64,000 bases of DNA from Paenarthrobacter sp. PH39-S1 (GTDB taxonomy: Bacteria > Actinomycetota > Actinomycetes > Actinomycetales > Micrococcaceae). A model generated the notes under the pieces. The model ran no database searches. It was given only the letters and a program-made list of their open reading frames with translations, and was not told where the DNA came from. Shown in pieces: positions 25,495 through 33,513 of the stretch (position 1 is its first letter; each line of letters opens with the position of its first letter). The position numbers were made by a program, and so were the translations under genes. The DNA lies in NCBI RefSeq assembly GCF_030063245.1, contig NZ_JASISR010000015.1, forward strand, positions 1-64,000, in the 5' to 3' direction.

Positions 25495-26916
25495 TTAGTG
25501 TTTGTTGTGTTTGTTGTGTTTGAGTGCTTGGCCGAGGACCCGCATGCCTTCCGGGTAGCCGCCCGGGTTCGGCCCCGAGTAGTTCAGGCGGATAAACGGT
25601 CCGGTGGGTTCGGCGGGGAACCATTCGTTGCCGGCGGCGATGATGACACCGGCACTCTCGCAATCCTTGGTCAGCTGTTCGAGGTTGATTTCATCGGGCA
25701 GGCGCAACCAGAGGTTCAACCCGCCCTTGGGGATGTTTTCGATATGGGCCTGCGGGGCATGCTCGTGCACGCCCCTGACCAACAGGTCGCGACGTGCTTG
25801 GAGCTGGTGGCGGAGATTGCGTAAGTGTTTCTGCCAACCAGGCTGCGTGACGACATCCAGAGCCGCGGCCTGGAGAATCCCACTGACATACATCGACTCG
25901 GCTCCCCTGTCTGCCAGGATGCGTTCCCGAGCCGGACCGCGGGCAATGACGGCTGCAACGCGGATGGCCGGGGAGACGCTCTTGGTCAGGGACCGAAGGT
26001 AGATGACGTGGCCGGAATCATCGCGCGCAGCCACGGGAGCGGGGCTGGTGTTGATGCCGAAGTCGTGCGCCCAGTCGTCTTCGAGAAGGAACGCGCCGTG
26101 CTCGCGAACGACGTCCAATATTTTGTCTGCCAGCACCGGGGACCATTGTGCTCCGGTGGGGTTGGCATAGTGGGGTTGCGCGTAGAACATACGGGCTCCG
26201 CTTTCCTCGAAGGCCCTGGACAGTTCGGCCGGATCCGGCCCCTCGGGGCCGCTGGGCACGGGGATGAGTCGGACGCCAGCGTTCCGCGCGGCCAGGATGG
26301 CCCCCCAATAGGTCGGTGACTCAATGAGCAAAGGCTGTCCAACGCCCACCACGGCACTGAAGATCGAGCTCAGTCCGCTCTGGCTTCCCGGCAGCACGAT
26401 GGCATCACTTGGGGTGGGCGGGTTGATACCGGTGGGCGTGGATGCGCCAAGTTCGCGGGCGAACCATGATTGCAGTTCCGGCAGACCGGCCACGGGCGGG
26501 CGGGACAGGGCTGTGTCACCCCGGGCAGCCCGGGTCAGGGCTGATTGTACGAGGAGCTCGGGCAACAGCTCCCGGTCCGGATAGCCCGAGTGGAAGGAAA
26601 TGGCTTCGTTGGAGACGCTGCGCATCGCGGACGAAGTAGACGGCAGAATCACCTGCGGCGATCCCAAGGCGGCGCTCTGCCACCCGTAATCAGCGGGGCG
26701 TGCCGTTCGCACCGCCCGAACAAAAGTCCCCACACCCGGTTGGCTCTCCACCAGCCCTTGCGCGGTCAGGGTCTGCAGAGCCTTCTGAACTGTGACGGGG
26801 CTCGCCTGAAACTCGGCAACCAACGCCCTGGTCGACGGCAAACGGGACCCCGGCGACGACGTAGAGATCCGTTCCTTGAGTCGCGCCGCAATGCGAGAAC
26901 TGCTATCGTTATTCAT
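25495..26916 (-). CDS. MocR/PdxR-type regulator: GntR HTH fused to a PLP aminotransferase fold
   Basis: 473 residues from ATG 26916. Residues 1-75 are a GntR winged HTH (RLPSTRALVAEFQASPVTVQ, KALQTLTAQGLVESQPGVGT). The rest is a fold-type I aminotransferase with AQPHYANPTGAQWS, LLEDDWAHDF and the PLP lysine in YLRSLTKSVSPAIR. MocR proteins use PLP or an amine as ligand. It is divergent from an EamA exporter and the two start codons overlap. The C terminus ends in an unusual HNKHNKH repeat (25495-25516), coded by a near-perfect tandem of 12 bases. Confidence 0.9.
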   Translation of the reverse strand: MNNDSSSRIAARLKERISTSSPGSRLPSTRALVAEFQASPVTVQKALQTLTAQGLVESQPGVGTFVRAVRTARPADYGWQSAALGSPQVILPSTSSAMRSVSNEAISFHSGYPDRELLPELLVQSALTRAARGDTALSRPPVAGLPELQSWFARELGASTPTGINPPTPSDAIVLPGSQSGLSSIFSAVVGVGQPLLIESPTYWGAILAARNAGVRLIPVPSGPEGPDPAELSRAFEESGARMFYAQPHYANPTGAQWSPVLADKILDVVREHGAFLLEDDWAHDFGINTSPAPVAARDDSGHVIYLRSLTKSVSPAIRVAAVIARGPARERILADRGAESMYVSGILQAAALDVVTQPGWQKHLRNLRHQLQARRDLLVRGVHEHAPQAHIENIPKGGLNLWLRLPDEINLEQLTKDCESAGVIIAAGNEWFPAEPTGPFIRLNYSGPNPGGYPEGMRVLGQALKHNKHNKH

Positions 26917-26932
26917 GAATACCAATGATAGC
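26902..26932. promoter_or_regulatory. Shared start-codon palindrome between MocR and EamA genes
   Basis: ATTCATGAAT (26911-26920) is a perfect palindrome in which CATG supplies both divergent start codons (26914-26916 minus, 26915-26917 plus). It is flanked by GCTATC (26902-26907) and GATAGC (26927-26932). A MocR dimer here would cover both starts. If instead EamA starts at GTG 26953, the site lies in its 5' leader. Confidence 0.5.
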
Positions 26933-27841
26933 GCTACTACCTTTGTTCGACCAGTGATACCGAAAAGTACAGCTACAGGCCTTTGGTGGGGCCTCCTGGG
27001 TGTAGCGGCTTTCTCGTTCACCGTGCCCCTCACCCGGCTGGCCGTCGGCGGACTGTCGCCGATGTTTGTCGGTTCGGGCCGCGCGGTGGTCGCAGCATGT
27101 TTGGCCGCACTCGCGCTTGCTCTCACCCGTCAGCAGCTTCCTCGCGGGAAACAGTGGCTTCGGTTGGCGGTGATTGCCGGCGGTATCGTTGTGGGCTTCC
27201 CGCTACTCACCTCCTTCGCCCTTACCTCGGCTCCGGCCAGCCATGGTGCTGTCGTCGTCGCGCTGCTTCCTGCCGCAACGGCAACTGTTGCGGTCCTTCG
27301 TGGACGCGAAACCCCCTCAAAAGCCTTCTGGGCCGCCGCCCTCGTCGGAGCGCTGGCAGCCATTGGCTTCGCGTTCCTCCAGTCAGGCGGCATCGGGGCC
27401 GTTGGTTGGACTGACCTGTTGCTGTTCGGCGCCGTCATCGCAGCGGCCATCGGATACGCCGAAGGAGGCCTGCTTGCTCGTGAACTCGGGGCCTGGCAAA
27501 CCGTTTCCTGGGCACTGGTCCTCGCTTCCCCGCTCATGGTCATCTTGACAGGGTTGTCCATGGTCCAGCAGCCCCCGTCGGCAGCACCTATTCAATGGGC
27601 CGCATTTGCCTACCTGGGCGTCATCAGCATGTTTCTGGGCTTCTTCGCCTGGTACCACGGACTCGCCATCGGTCCCATGGCCCAAGTCAGCCAGATTCAA
27701 CTCATCCAACCCGTTCTCAGCATTTGCTGGGCCTGGCTGCTGTTGGGCGAGTCCGTGACGTGGGTCACCATCCTGGGGGGCCTCGCCGTCATCGTCTGCG
27801 CAGGATCTGCCGTCCGCGTTAGGCTCAGCCCGTCACGGTAG
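26915..27841 (+). CDS. EamA/DMT-family exporter
   Basis: 308 residues from ATG 26915 (alternative GTG 26953). Ten membrane segments as two EamA repeats: LLGVAAFSFTVPLTRLAVGG opens the first, LLLFGAVIAAAIGYAEGGLL the second. LIQPVLSICWAWLLLGESVT is the typical end. These proteins export amino acids and small metabolites. The divergent MocR regulator probably controls it, and a broken paiB-like gene follows in the same direction, probably once in the same operon. Confidence 0.88.
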   Translation: MNTNDSATTFVRPVIPKSTATGLWWGLLGVAAFSFTVPLTRLAVGGLSPMFVGSGRAVVAACLAALALALTRQQLPRGKQWLRLAVIAGGIVVGFPLLTSFALTSAPASHGAVVVALLPAATATVAVLRGRETPSKAFWAAALVGALAAIGFAFLQSGGIGAVGWTDLLLFGAVIAAAIGYAEGGLLARELGAWQTVSWALVLASPLMVILTGLSMVQQPPSAAPIQWAAFAYLGVISMFLGFFAWYHGLAIGPMAQVSQIQLIQPVLSICWAWLLLGESVTWVTILGGLAVIVCAGSAVRVRLSPSR

Positions 27842-27888
27842 CCGAAGAATCCCTGAGCGCTCGAATTTCAGGTGGAAGGAACACCGCA

Positions 27889-28456
27889 ATGTACATACCT
27901 GAACACTTCGCTGCCAGTTCCGCCGCCATCCAGGATCTGCTCAGGGGACCATCGGCCGCCAACCTGATCACCATGACGGAGAAGGGACTGCTCGCCACAC
28001 TGCTGCCCTTCGTCTACGACCCCACAATCGGTGAGCACGGAGCATTGCACGCCCATGTGGCACGGAACAACATCCAGTGGTCATGACCGACAATCAGTGA
28101 ATCGCTGGCCATCATCCACGGTCTTGACGCCTACATCTCCCCATCCTCGTACGCATCGAAGGCCGAGCACGGACGAGTCGTGCCCACCTGGAACTCCTCA
28201 ACAGCCCACGCGTACGGCAACCTCGCTATCCACGAGGATTCGGCATGGCTCGGAAAGCACATCCACCAACTAACCAACCTCAACGAAGCCGGCTCAGAGC
28301 ATCCCTGGACGGTGGAAGACGCCCCCGGAAAGTACATCTCGGGCCAGCTCAGAGCCATTAGACGTCGAACTAGTCATCACCAGGATCGACGCGAAGGCAA
28401 AACTTAGCCAGAACCGGCCTTACTCCGATATCGCCGGAGTCATTGACGACGTCTAA
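27889..28456 (+). pseudogene. PaiB-like FMN-binding protein, broken by a stop and a frameshift
   Basis: The start MYIPEHFAAS and LLATLLPFVYD match PaiB (FMN-binding negative regulator family). An in-frame TGA at 28084-28086 interrupts it. The same frame then continues AIIHGLDAYISPSSYASKAE, VVPTWNSSTAHAYGNLAIHE and PWTVEDAPGKYISGQLRAI. Near 28355 the homology moves to another frame (LDVELVITRIDAKAKLSQNR, PYSDIAGVIDDV) and ends at TAA 28454-28456. GGAAGGA precedes the start. All blocks of the gene are present, so its loss is recent. Confidence 0.85.
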
Positions 28457-28471
28457 AGCAGGAGCAGTGTT

Positions 28472-29779
28472 TCAGAAAGGACCTGAACCAAGCACGACGC
28501 CCTCAATGACTCCGTCTCGTGCCGAGGCTCGGATACGGAGGGTGGCGACATATCGGGGTCGAAAGTCGTCACCGGTCGCTGGCTCCGAGTCATCCCATTC
28601 GTAGAGCACGCATCTGAGCGTGTTCGTGAGTCGTCCGATGAGGATGGCGAGGGGGAAGGGGCAGCGCAACAGTAAGTGGACTTCCGCGTTCCCGTTCTCG
28701 TTCGAGAGAGCGCGGATGTGAGCGGCTACTTCTGCGGCGATGCTGCCGGCCGCCGAGGGATCCAGAAGTTCACCGGTCTTGCTGGTGAGGTGAATCCAGG
28801 ATGTTAGGAATCTGGCATTTTCCTCAATGTACTTCTCGAAAGCCGTGTTGCTTCTTTGGGCTAGAAGATCGACATATGCCGCTACTGCTGGTCGTCCGGC
28901 CTTGTTTGCGGAGGAGTTCGACTCAGCTGTGGTGATTTGGACTTGCGGGAATGAGCTGTAACGCGCTTCACCATCGCTGGCCCAAACATTGCCCTGCTGA
29001 TCGAGTACTTCCATGTGGCCAACTCGAGATGATGGCAGCGCTGCCCCGACTGCAAAGGCCACCGACAGGTGAGCGCCCCCATGAATGCGTATGCGACGGG
29101 CACCCGCACGGGTAACGGCATCGGGCAGAAGACCAATCGTGTCTTTCAAGTCGACCAGACCATCGCGGCTCGGCAGGCGCTCGTGATCGGATGGCCTCAC
29201 GCGGACATCCAATTGGCTCCCGGTGCGGTCATAGACCTGGGCTGTGTTTCTCGTTTGGAGGGACAGACTGAAGGTGTGATCGTCCAGGGCTACGCGTTCG
29301 CGATGGTTGACCAATCGGTGCCAGAGCATCTTCTGCACCAAGGTTCGGAGGCCGTCGCGGTCGGTGGGCTGCTGGTCAACTCCGCTGAGAGTTCCCTTTG
29401 CCATGCCGAGCATTTGCTCGGGCGCCGAATAGTCGGGTTTTCCGGGTTCACGTTCAACGGCATTGGCAATGCCGAGAGCAAAGCTCTCGTGGGCCTTATG
29501 TGAGCTAAACAGGAGTGGGGCTTCGACGTGCTTTACGACCTCGCTGTGTACTACATCCGGAGTTGTCACCAGCACGCCACCTGATATCCCGTCTCCGATC
29601 GCTTGACGAAGCCGCTCTTCAGTGTCGCCTGGAGGAAGGTCGTCCTTGTCTCGCCACACCGGTATTCCTCCGGCACGAAGCAACCAAGCCAGCTCAACGC
29701 AGATCTTGGTCCCATCTGATTGGCGGTAGGAAATAAAGATGGGATCCGCTGCGTCATGAGCGGCAATAATATCGGTCAC
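28472..29779 (-). CDS. TIR-SAVED effector of a CBASS anti-phage system
   Basis: 435 residues, last gene of the five-gene operon. Residues 12-90 are a TIR domain (PIFISYRQSDGTKICVELAW, GGIPVWRDKDDLPPG), with Glu86 in VVKHVEAP as the probable NADase residue. From about residue 225 there is a SAVED domain: RRIRIHGGAHLSVAFAVGAA, VHLLLRCPFPLAILIGRLTN and VLYEWDD. Known TIR-SAVED proteins oligomerise on a cyclic oligonucleotide and cleave NAD+, killing or stalling the infected cell. It starts at GTG 29779, 8 bp after the JAB stop, with AGGAAG upstream. The ligand cannot be told from sequence. Confidence 0.92.
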   Translation of the reverse strand: MTDIIAAHDAADPIFISYRQSDGTKICVELAWLLRAGGIPVWRDKDDLPPGDTEERLRQAIGDGISGGVLVTTPDVVHSEVVKHVEAPLLFSSHKAHESFALGIANAVEREPGKPDYSAPEQMLGMAKGTLSGVDQQPTDRDGLRTLVQKMLWHRLVNHRERVALDDHTFSLSLQTRNTAQVYDRTGSQLDVRVRPSDHERLPSRDGLVDLKDTIGLLPDAVTRAGARRIRIHGGAHLSVAFAVGAALPSSRVGHMEVLDQQGNVWASDGEARYSSFPQVQITTAESNSSANKAGRPAVAAYVDLLAQRSNTAFEKYIEENARFLTSWIHLTSKTGELLDPSAAGSIAAEVAAHIRALSNENGNAEVHLLLRCPFPLAILIGRLTNTLRCVLYEWDDSEPATGDDFRPRYVATLRIRASARDGVIEGVVLGSGPF

Positions 29780-29787
29780 ACTACTTC

Positions 29788-30306
29788 CTATCGTTCTGGG
29801 TTGGGTGACTGAGCGGAGGGAGCGTTCTCATAATCCTCCGCTAGCGTTACGGGAGTTGGACGAGCGCATTTCTGATCGACGATCCATACGACAGGAGTGG
29901 CAGCGCCTGTGGGTGAGACTCCGACAATGATCGCAATAAACCGATCGAAGCCGAGCTCGGGGTCACGCAAATGCCTCGAATATGAGTCGAGGTCATAACT
30001 GCTCGGAGCGAGGTCACCAGATGGGTGGGTATGCCATTCACCGATCCATTGGCTTCGGTCTTCCTTCCACGCCACTTCTGCTAATTGTCGGGCATGAGCT
30101 AGATCCCGAAGGAATCGGTGGGATCCCCGGCGGGCTTTCGGACCGGGTTCGCCAGCGTGACGTATGACGATCCCATTGTGGCCATCGGTGCCGAGCAGGA
30201 TCCCCCCGGTCTCTAGTCCGTCGCGCGACCGGATGGCCTCACGGGTGATCAAGCTCAACGCTCTTGGCGCGATTCGAATGGCGGGCCCTTCAGGCGCAGC
30301 GTTCAC
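29788..30306 (-). CDS. JAB/JAMM isopeptidase of CBASS (Cap3-like)
   Basis: 172 residues from GTG 30306, whose GTGA overlaps the E1 stop; the frame also runs open to 30357. Metalloprotease ligands in order: Glu32 (LETGGILLG), His92 and His94 (EWHTHPSG), Ser102 and Asp105. This is the complete JAMM pattern HxHx7SxxD. In type II CBASS, Cap3 removes the CD-NTase from its conjugates, opposing Cap2. Here it should cut bonds made by the separate E1 and E2. Confidence 0.9.
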   Translation of the reverse strand: MNAAPEGPAIRIAPRALSLITREAIRSRDGLETGGILLGTDGHNGIVIRHAGEPGPKARRGSHRFLRDLAHARQLAEVAWKEDRSQWIGEWHTHPSGDLAPSSYDLDSYSRHLRDPELGFDRFIAIIVGVSPTGAATPVVWIVDQKCARPTPVTLAEDYENAPSAQSPNPER

Positions 30307-31601
30307 GGTACGCTGCAGGTCGAGCAGTGTGGCCGGGGTGGAGGAATGGACGCCCAACTTATTTCACCTGCAGCCCCGACATTGAAGGGGGGAGCCAGGT
30401 CATTGCCGGGTCTCAGGCCTGTCACAGCGTGTTCATCAGGAAGAGCCTGGGTGTGATCCCCGTGCAGGGACTCGAGCAATGTGGCCACGCCCGTTTTGGC
30501 TGCAAGCGTGCCTACGTAGTGCAAGTCCGGTGGCACTGCGGTCATGGGCTGGTGTACTCGTCCCGTGCCGTAGTCAAGTTCCTGATCTGCTTCCGCATCC
30601 ATGGCACCAAGTTCATCCAGATGAGCGCGGAGGCACAAAAGACAGCCGAACCGGGGCGTTGGACGAAGCCTCAGGATCTCGCCAATGGCTCCATTGTCCA
30701 GAACGCAGGCCATGATGGCCGGTTTTCCCGCCCGGCGGCTCAGATGACTAACCACCCGGCGGGGTGCGATCCCATCGGCAGCACAAATCACCAAATCGAC
30801 GTCTTTGATCAGGCCCCGGACGACGTGCGCTTGATTTACGACGTCGATGGGATGTGCCTCTACCGTCTGCCGTGGCCAGCGTGTGTTCAGATGGCTTTTC
30901 AGGGCATGGACTTTACGTCGGCCGACGCTCTCCGGTCCCAGGGTGTGTCGAAGCATGTTGTGCCACAGGAAGCGATCCGGATCTACAAGGAGGACGCGTC
31001 CCACACCGTACCCTGCCAGCGCTTCTGCTGCAGCGCTTCCGATGCTGCCGCATCCCACGATCATGACGGAGTTCGTTGCCAATTGCTCGATTGGCCATTG
31101 GCCGGTAAGTTGCTCAAGTCCAACGACTTTGGGCTCAACTTCGATTCGAATGGGACGGACGCCGGCTCGTTCCACGATCCATCCGGCGAATTCGTGTGCC
31201 CCGGCCTGAATGGCCTCCGGGGCGAGGTTCGGATCGTGCGTGACTAACAGGCCTGACTGATGGCCGGGATCATCGACACCGGGGACTAAGTCGCGGAAGC
31301 GGTCGTAGTCGAGTGTCGTCCCAGGCCGACTGATACTGACGAGATGGTGGAGGTTGATGTCGTCGGTTGGTGTTCTCATCCACTGGCCTTCGTGGCGGGT
31401 GCCGTCCCACTTGAGCGCCTGGTACTCAGATGGTATCGTCACCGGAAATGTTGTCCACTTGGAAGGCGCAATAGCATCTATGACGTACATCTTCTCTGAC
31501 CGTACGTAACGCATCCGGATGGCGCCGGATCCGCCCTTGGCATTGGCAATCTTCGATGCGCCATCCTGTGTAAGGACGATAAATGGGTCAGCAGCGGACA
31601 A
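30303..31601 (-). CDS. E1-like ThiF-fold enzyme of CBASS (Cap2 E1 half as a separate gene)
   Basis: 432 residues if started at TTG 31601, which sits behind GAGAGGGAG and before SAADPFIVL; the frame is open to 31691. The first ~165 residues are a domain of unknown fold. The ThiF domain follows: IVGCGSIGSAAAEAL (nucleotide loop, residues ~181-195), VDPDRFLWHNMLRHTLG with the Asn/Arg pair, and VGRRKVHALK. CLLC (320-323) and CSTC (426-429) are candidate catalytic or zinc cysteines. In known type II CBASS this is fused behind the E2; here E2 is its own upstream gene. It should adenylate the C-terminal glycine of the CD-NTase. Confidence 0.88.
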   Translation of the reverse strand: MSAADPFIVLTQDGASKIANAKGGSGAIRMRYVRSEKMYVIDAIAPSKWTTFPVTIPSEYQALKWDGTRHEGQWMRTPTDDINLHHLVSISRPGTTLDYDRFRDLVPGVDDPGHQSGLLVTHDPNLAPEAIQAGAHEFAGWIVERAGVRPIRIEVEPKVVGLEQLTGQWPIEQLATNSVMIVGCGSIGSAAAEALAGYGVGRVLLVDPDRFLWHNMLRHTLGPESVGRRKVHALKSHLNTRWPRQTVEAHPIDVVNQAHVVRGLIKDVDLVICAADGIAPRRVVSHLSRRAGKPAIMACVLDNGAIGEILRLRPTPRFGCLLCLRAHLDELGAMDAEADQELDYGTGRVHQPMTAVPPDLHYVGTLAAKTGVATLLESLHGDHTQALPDEHAVTGLRPGNDLAPPFNVGAAGEISWASIPPPRPHCSTCSVP

Positions 31602-32208
31602 CAGCGCTCTCCCTCTCTCGCGATGCCGAAGGATCCTGCCGGGTGCGGGCTGACGCGGTGACGAGGTGATCGAAGGATGGGTCTGACACAATGCCCCGAA
31701 CAGACATGCTTTGGATCACGCCGAGTTTCATCAGCGCGTATTCGACGCGCCAGCCAGCTGCCTTAGCCAGCAGTTCGGTGATACTGGCTTCGGGCTGCCA
31801 CGCACCTTCGCTTTGAAGCAGGCACAACGAGCCACCGGGCGCCATATGCCATGCCGACTGTGTTTCTTCCTGGAATGTCGGTTCAATGCTGACTGGGAAT
31901 ATCGTCGGCGGCACCATCGGATGGGCTGCCGAATACATAACCGCGACCGAGAGCCCTTTCTCTCCGATCAGTTCCTGCAATCCTTCCGGCGCTGGCCTGT
32001 CGAACGGCCACCGGGGCAACTCACCAAACCAACCGCCATGAATGAAGCCTCCATCCGTCGATGAGTCCGGTGCGTGGTATTCCAGCAGTGAAGCGAACCC
32101 GGTAACTTCCGTACGGTCGCGCTGCAGACGGGCAGGCTCGGCATCTGTCCAGAAGATTGGATTCGCCAAATGAGCGGGCAGGGTTTTCCCGGGTTTATCC
32201 GTGGTCAT
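31588..32208 (-). CDS. E2-like ubiquitin-conjugating domain protein of CBASS
   Basis: 206 residues, ATG overlapping the CD-NTase stop by ATGA. The core is a prokaryotic E2: AVMYSAAHPMVPPTIFPVSI (the YP..PP-type strand), SAWHMAPGGSLCLLQSEGAW with Cys129 as the conjugating residue, then a C-terminal helix AKAAGWRVEYALMK. It ends as a free protein and is not fused to the E1. The last ~40 residues (ASARTRQDPSASRERES) are polar and unlike the family, and this tail overlaps the E1 start, so a former fusion may have split here. Confidence 0.85.
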   Translation of the reverse strand: MTTDKPGKTLPAHLANPIFWTDAEPARLQRDRTEVTGFASLLEYHAPDSSTDGGFIHGGWFGELPRWPFDRPAPEGLQELIGEKGLSVAVMYSAAHPMVPPTIFPVSIEPTFQEETQSAWHMAPGGSLCLLQSEGAWQPEASITELLAKAAGWRVEYALMKLGVIQSMSVRGIVSDPSFDHLVTASARTRQDPSASRERESAVVRC

Positions 32209-33173
32209 CCTTGAGGGGTGTCTTTCACCGTGCGGGGCAGGGCAGGCACCGCGGCGGGAAGCGGGTTCCGGCCGGAAGGCGGCTTTGGAAATTCAGCCCC
32301 GAAGACGTCTCCCCAATGTTGTAGGGCTGCCGCTGGGTTGTTGTTCGCTTGGGCCTGAAACGCACGTGTCGATGCGTCTCGCGAGGCCCGCACGCATTCT
32401 GCAAATTTCTCGTAATCGAGATCCGACTGGATGGGGCCACAGAGGCTGGCCGGGTCGACGACTTCGTTGCCTCCCTCGATGTAGTAGAGGGCACTTACGA
32501 AGAACTGTTTGATGGCGGCCGGCCGGATTTGCTCGGTAGACAGGAAGCGGAGGGCTAGTACCTCCATGACCAAAGACTTAATCTTAACGTCCTGTTCGGA
32601 AGCCCACCATTTCAGCATGCGGACTGTCCCTGCGTAGCTGTTCCACTCTGCGTGCTTCTGTGCCGCGGCCTCTATAAAGTACTCCGGGTTGCAGTAGACC
32701 CATTCCCTTGAAGCTGCCTCAGGGATGAGAAGCTTCCCATCCCGACGAAGGGCCGGCATGGCGTCAACGGTGAAAGCGTTCGGATCGTCCGGATCGTCCA
32801 GGAAACACTTAACTGCATGGTTGCGCCACCGTGCCAACCGGACAGCCTTGCCAAACGTTCCATTGGCGACGCCCAGCAGAGCATTGACGCGTTTGCGCGT
32901 GTAGTCGAGGGCGTCCTCGGCTGAGGACCCTTGCCTGCCCCACTCGGGATGCTGTGCGTCGTCGAAGACGATGACTACATCAACATCATGTATTGGGTCT
33001 TTGTGTGTGCCACGAGCCAGCGAGCCTGAAGGGACTACCTCGTTCACGTCGCTCTCAGAGGTGAAGGCACCCTTGAAGAGATCGCGCCGCGCTCGGGCCT
33101 CTCGTACATGCTCGACGTCAGCGTTGACGACGCCCTGAAATGTATTGAAGGCGTCCGTTACACTCACTGGCAT
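32205..33173 (-). CDS. CD-NTase (cGAS/DncV-like nucleotidyltransferase) of CBASS
   Basis: 322 residues, first gene of the operon, ATG 33173 behind AAGGAG. Active site: GSLARGT (Gly50-Ser51), the metal pair Asp63/Asp65 in HDVDVVIVF, and a third Asp137 in FTVDAMPAL. A C-terminal OAS-like helical domain follows. The protein ends in DTPQG: a C-terminal glycine is what the Cap2-type E1/E2 attaches to targets in type II CBASS. On phage infection it should make a cyclic di- or trinucleotide for the SAVED effector. The CD-NTase clade and product are not assigned. Confidence 0.92.
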   Translation of the reverse strand: MPVSVTDAFNTFQGVVNADVEHVREARARRDLFKGAFTSESDVNEVVPSGSLARGTHKDPIHDVDVVIVFDDAQHPEWGRQGSSAEDALDYTRKRVNALLGVANGTFGKAVRLARWRNHAVKCFLDDPDDPNAFTVDAMPALRRDGKLLIPEAASREWVYCNPEYFIEAAAQKHAEWNSYAGTVRMLKWWASEQDVKIKSLVMEVLALRFLSTEQIRPAAIKQFFVSALYYIEGGNEVVDPASLCGPIQSDLDYEKFAECVRASRDASTRAFQAQANNNPAAALQHWGDVFGAEFPKPPSGRNPLPAAVPALPRTVKDTPQG

Positions 33174-33489
33174 TCTCCTTGGTGGTTATGTTCAGTTTGG
33201 GTTAAAAATAGCAGGCGGCGCTGACATTCAGTTCCGGTCCCCGATGGCGGCCAGGCTGACTCCCACAGGCTACAACATCTAGTAGCCACTACCTCCTAGA
33301 ACCACTACATGATGTGTTACATGTATTCCATTCATTCGACTAAAAGTTCGCAGACATAAGGCGCTTTGGGGATCACGAGTGGCTCAAGCGCTAGAGGCAT
33401 CATCTGCAGTTGATCCTCGTATCCGCCAAGCGCAGCGGTCGCAACATTCTTGGGCGTGAACCGGTTGACGCATCCCCTCCTATGCGGCC
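33174..33489. other. Promoter region of the CBASS operon and ArsR module
   Basis: 316 bases between the divergent CBASS operon and the ArsR gene. It is AT-richer than its surroundings (AAAAATAGC near 33205 on the plus strand; several TATTC/TACATG runs near 33310-33345). No gene is seen. No clear helix-turn-helix regulator accompanies the CBASS operon. Confidence 0.4.
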
Positions 33490-33513
33490 ATACTTAGGTA
33501 TGTGCCTAAGTAT
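33490..33513. promoter_or_regulatory. ArsR autoregulatory operator covering its own start codon
   Basis: ATACTTAGG (33490-33498) and CCTAAGTAT (33505-33513) are perfect inverted repeats separated by six bases. The GTG start (33502-33504) lies in the spacer. A bound ArsR dimer would block both transcription and initiation of the ArsR-reductase-SRPBCC operon. Confidence 0.65.

Noticed and set aside
28472-29779. Considered a Thoeris-type ThsB/ThsA or pAgo-associated TIR protein
   Set aside because: The C-terminal SAVED features and the upstream CD-NTase, E2, E1 and JAB genes identify it as a CBASS effector.
30264-31247. 327-residue plus-strand frame opposite the CBASS E1 gene
   Set aside because: Entirely antisense to the clear ThiF-domain gene, with no motif of its own.
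28472-33173. Considered a Bil (ISG15-like) conjugation operon because E2, E1 and JAB are separate
   Set aside because: There is no ubiquitin-like gene (BilA), and the operon begins with a CD-NTase and ends with a SAVED effector.
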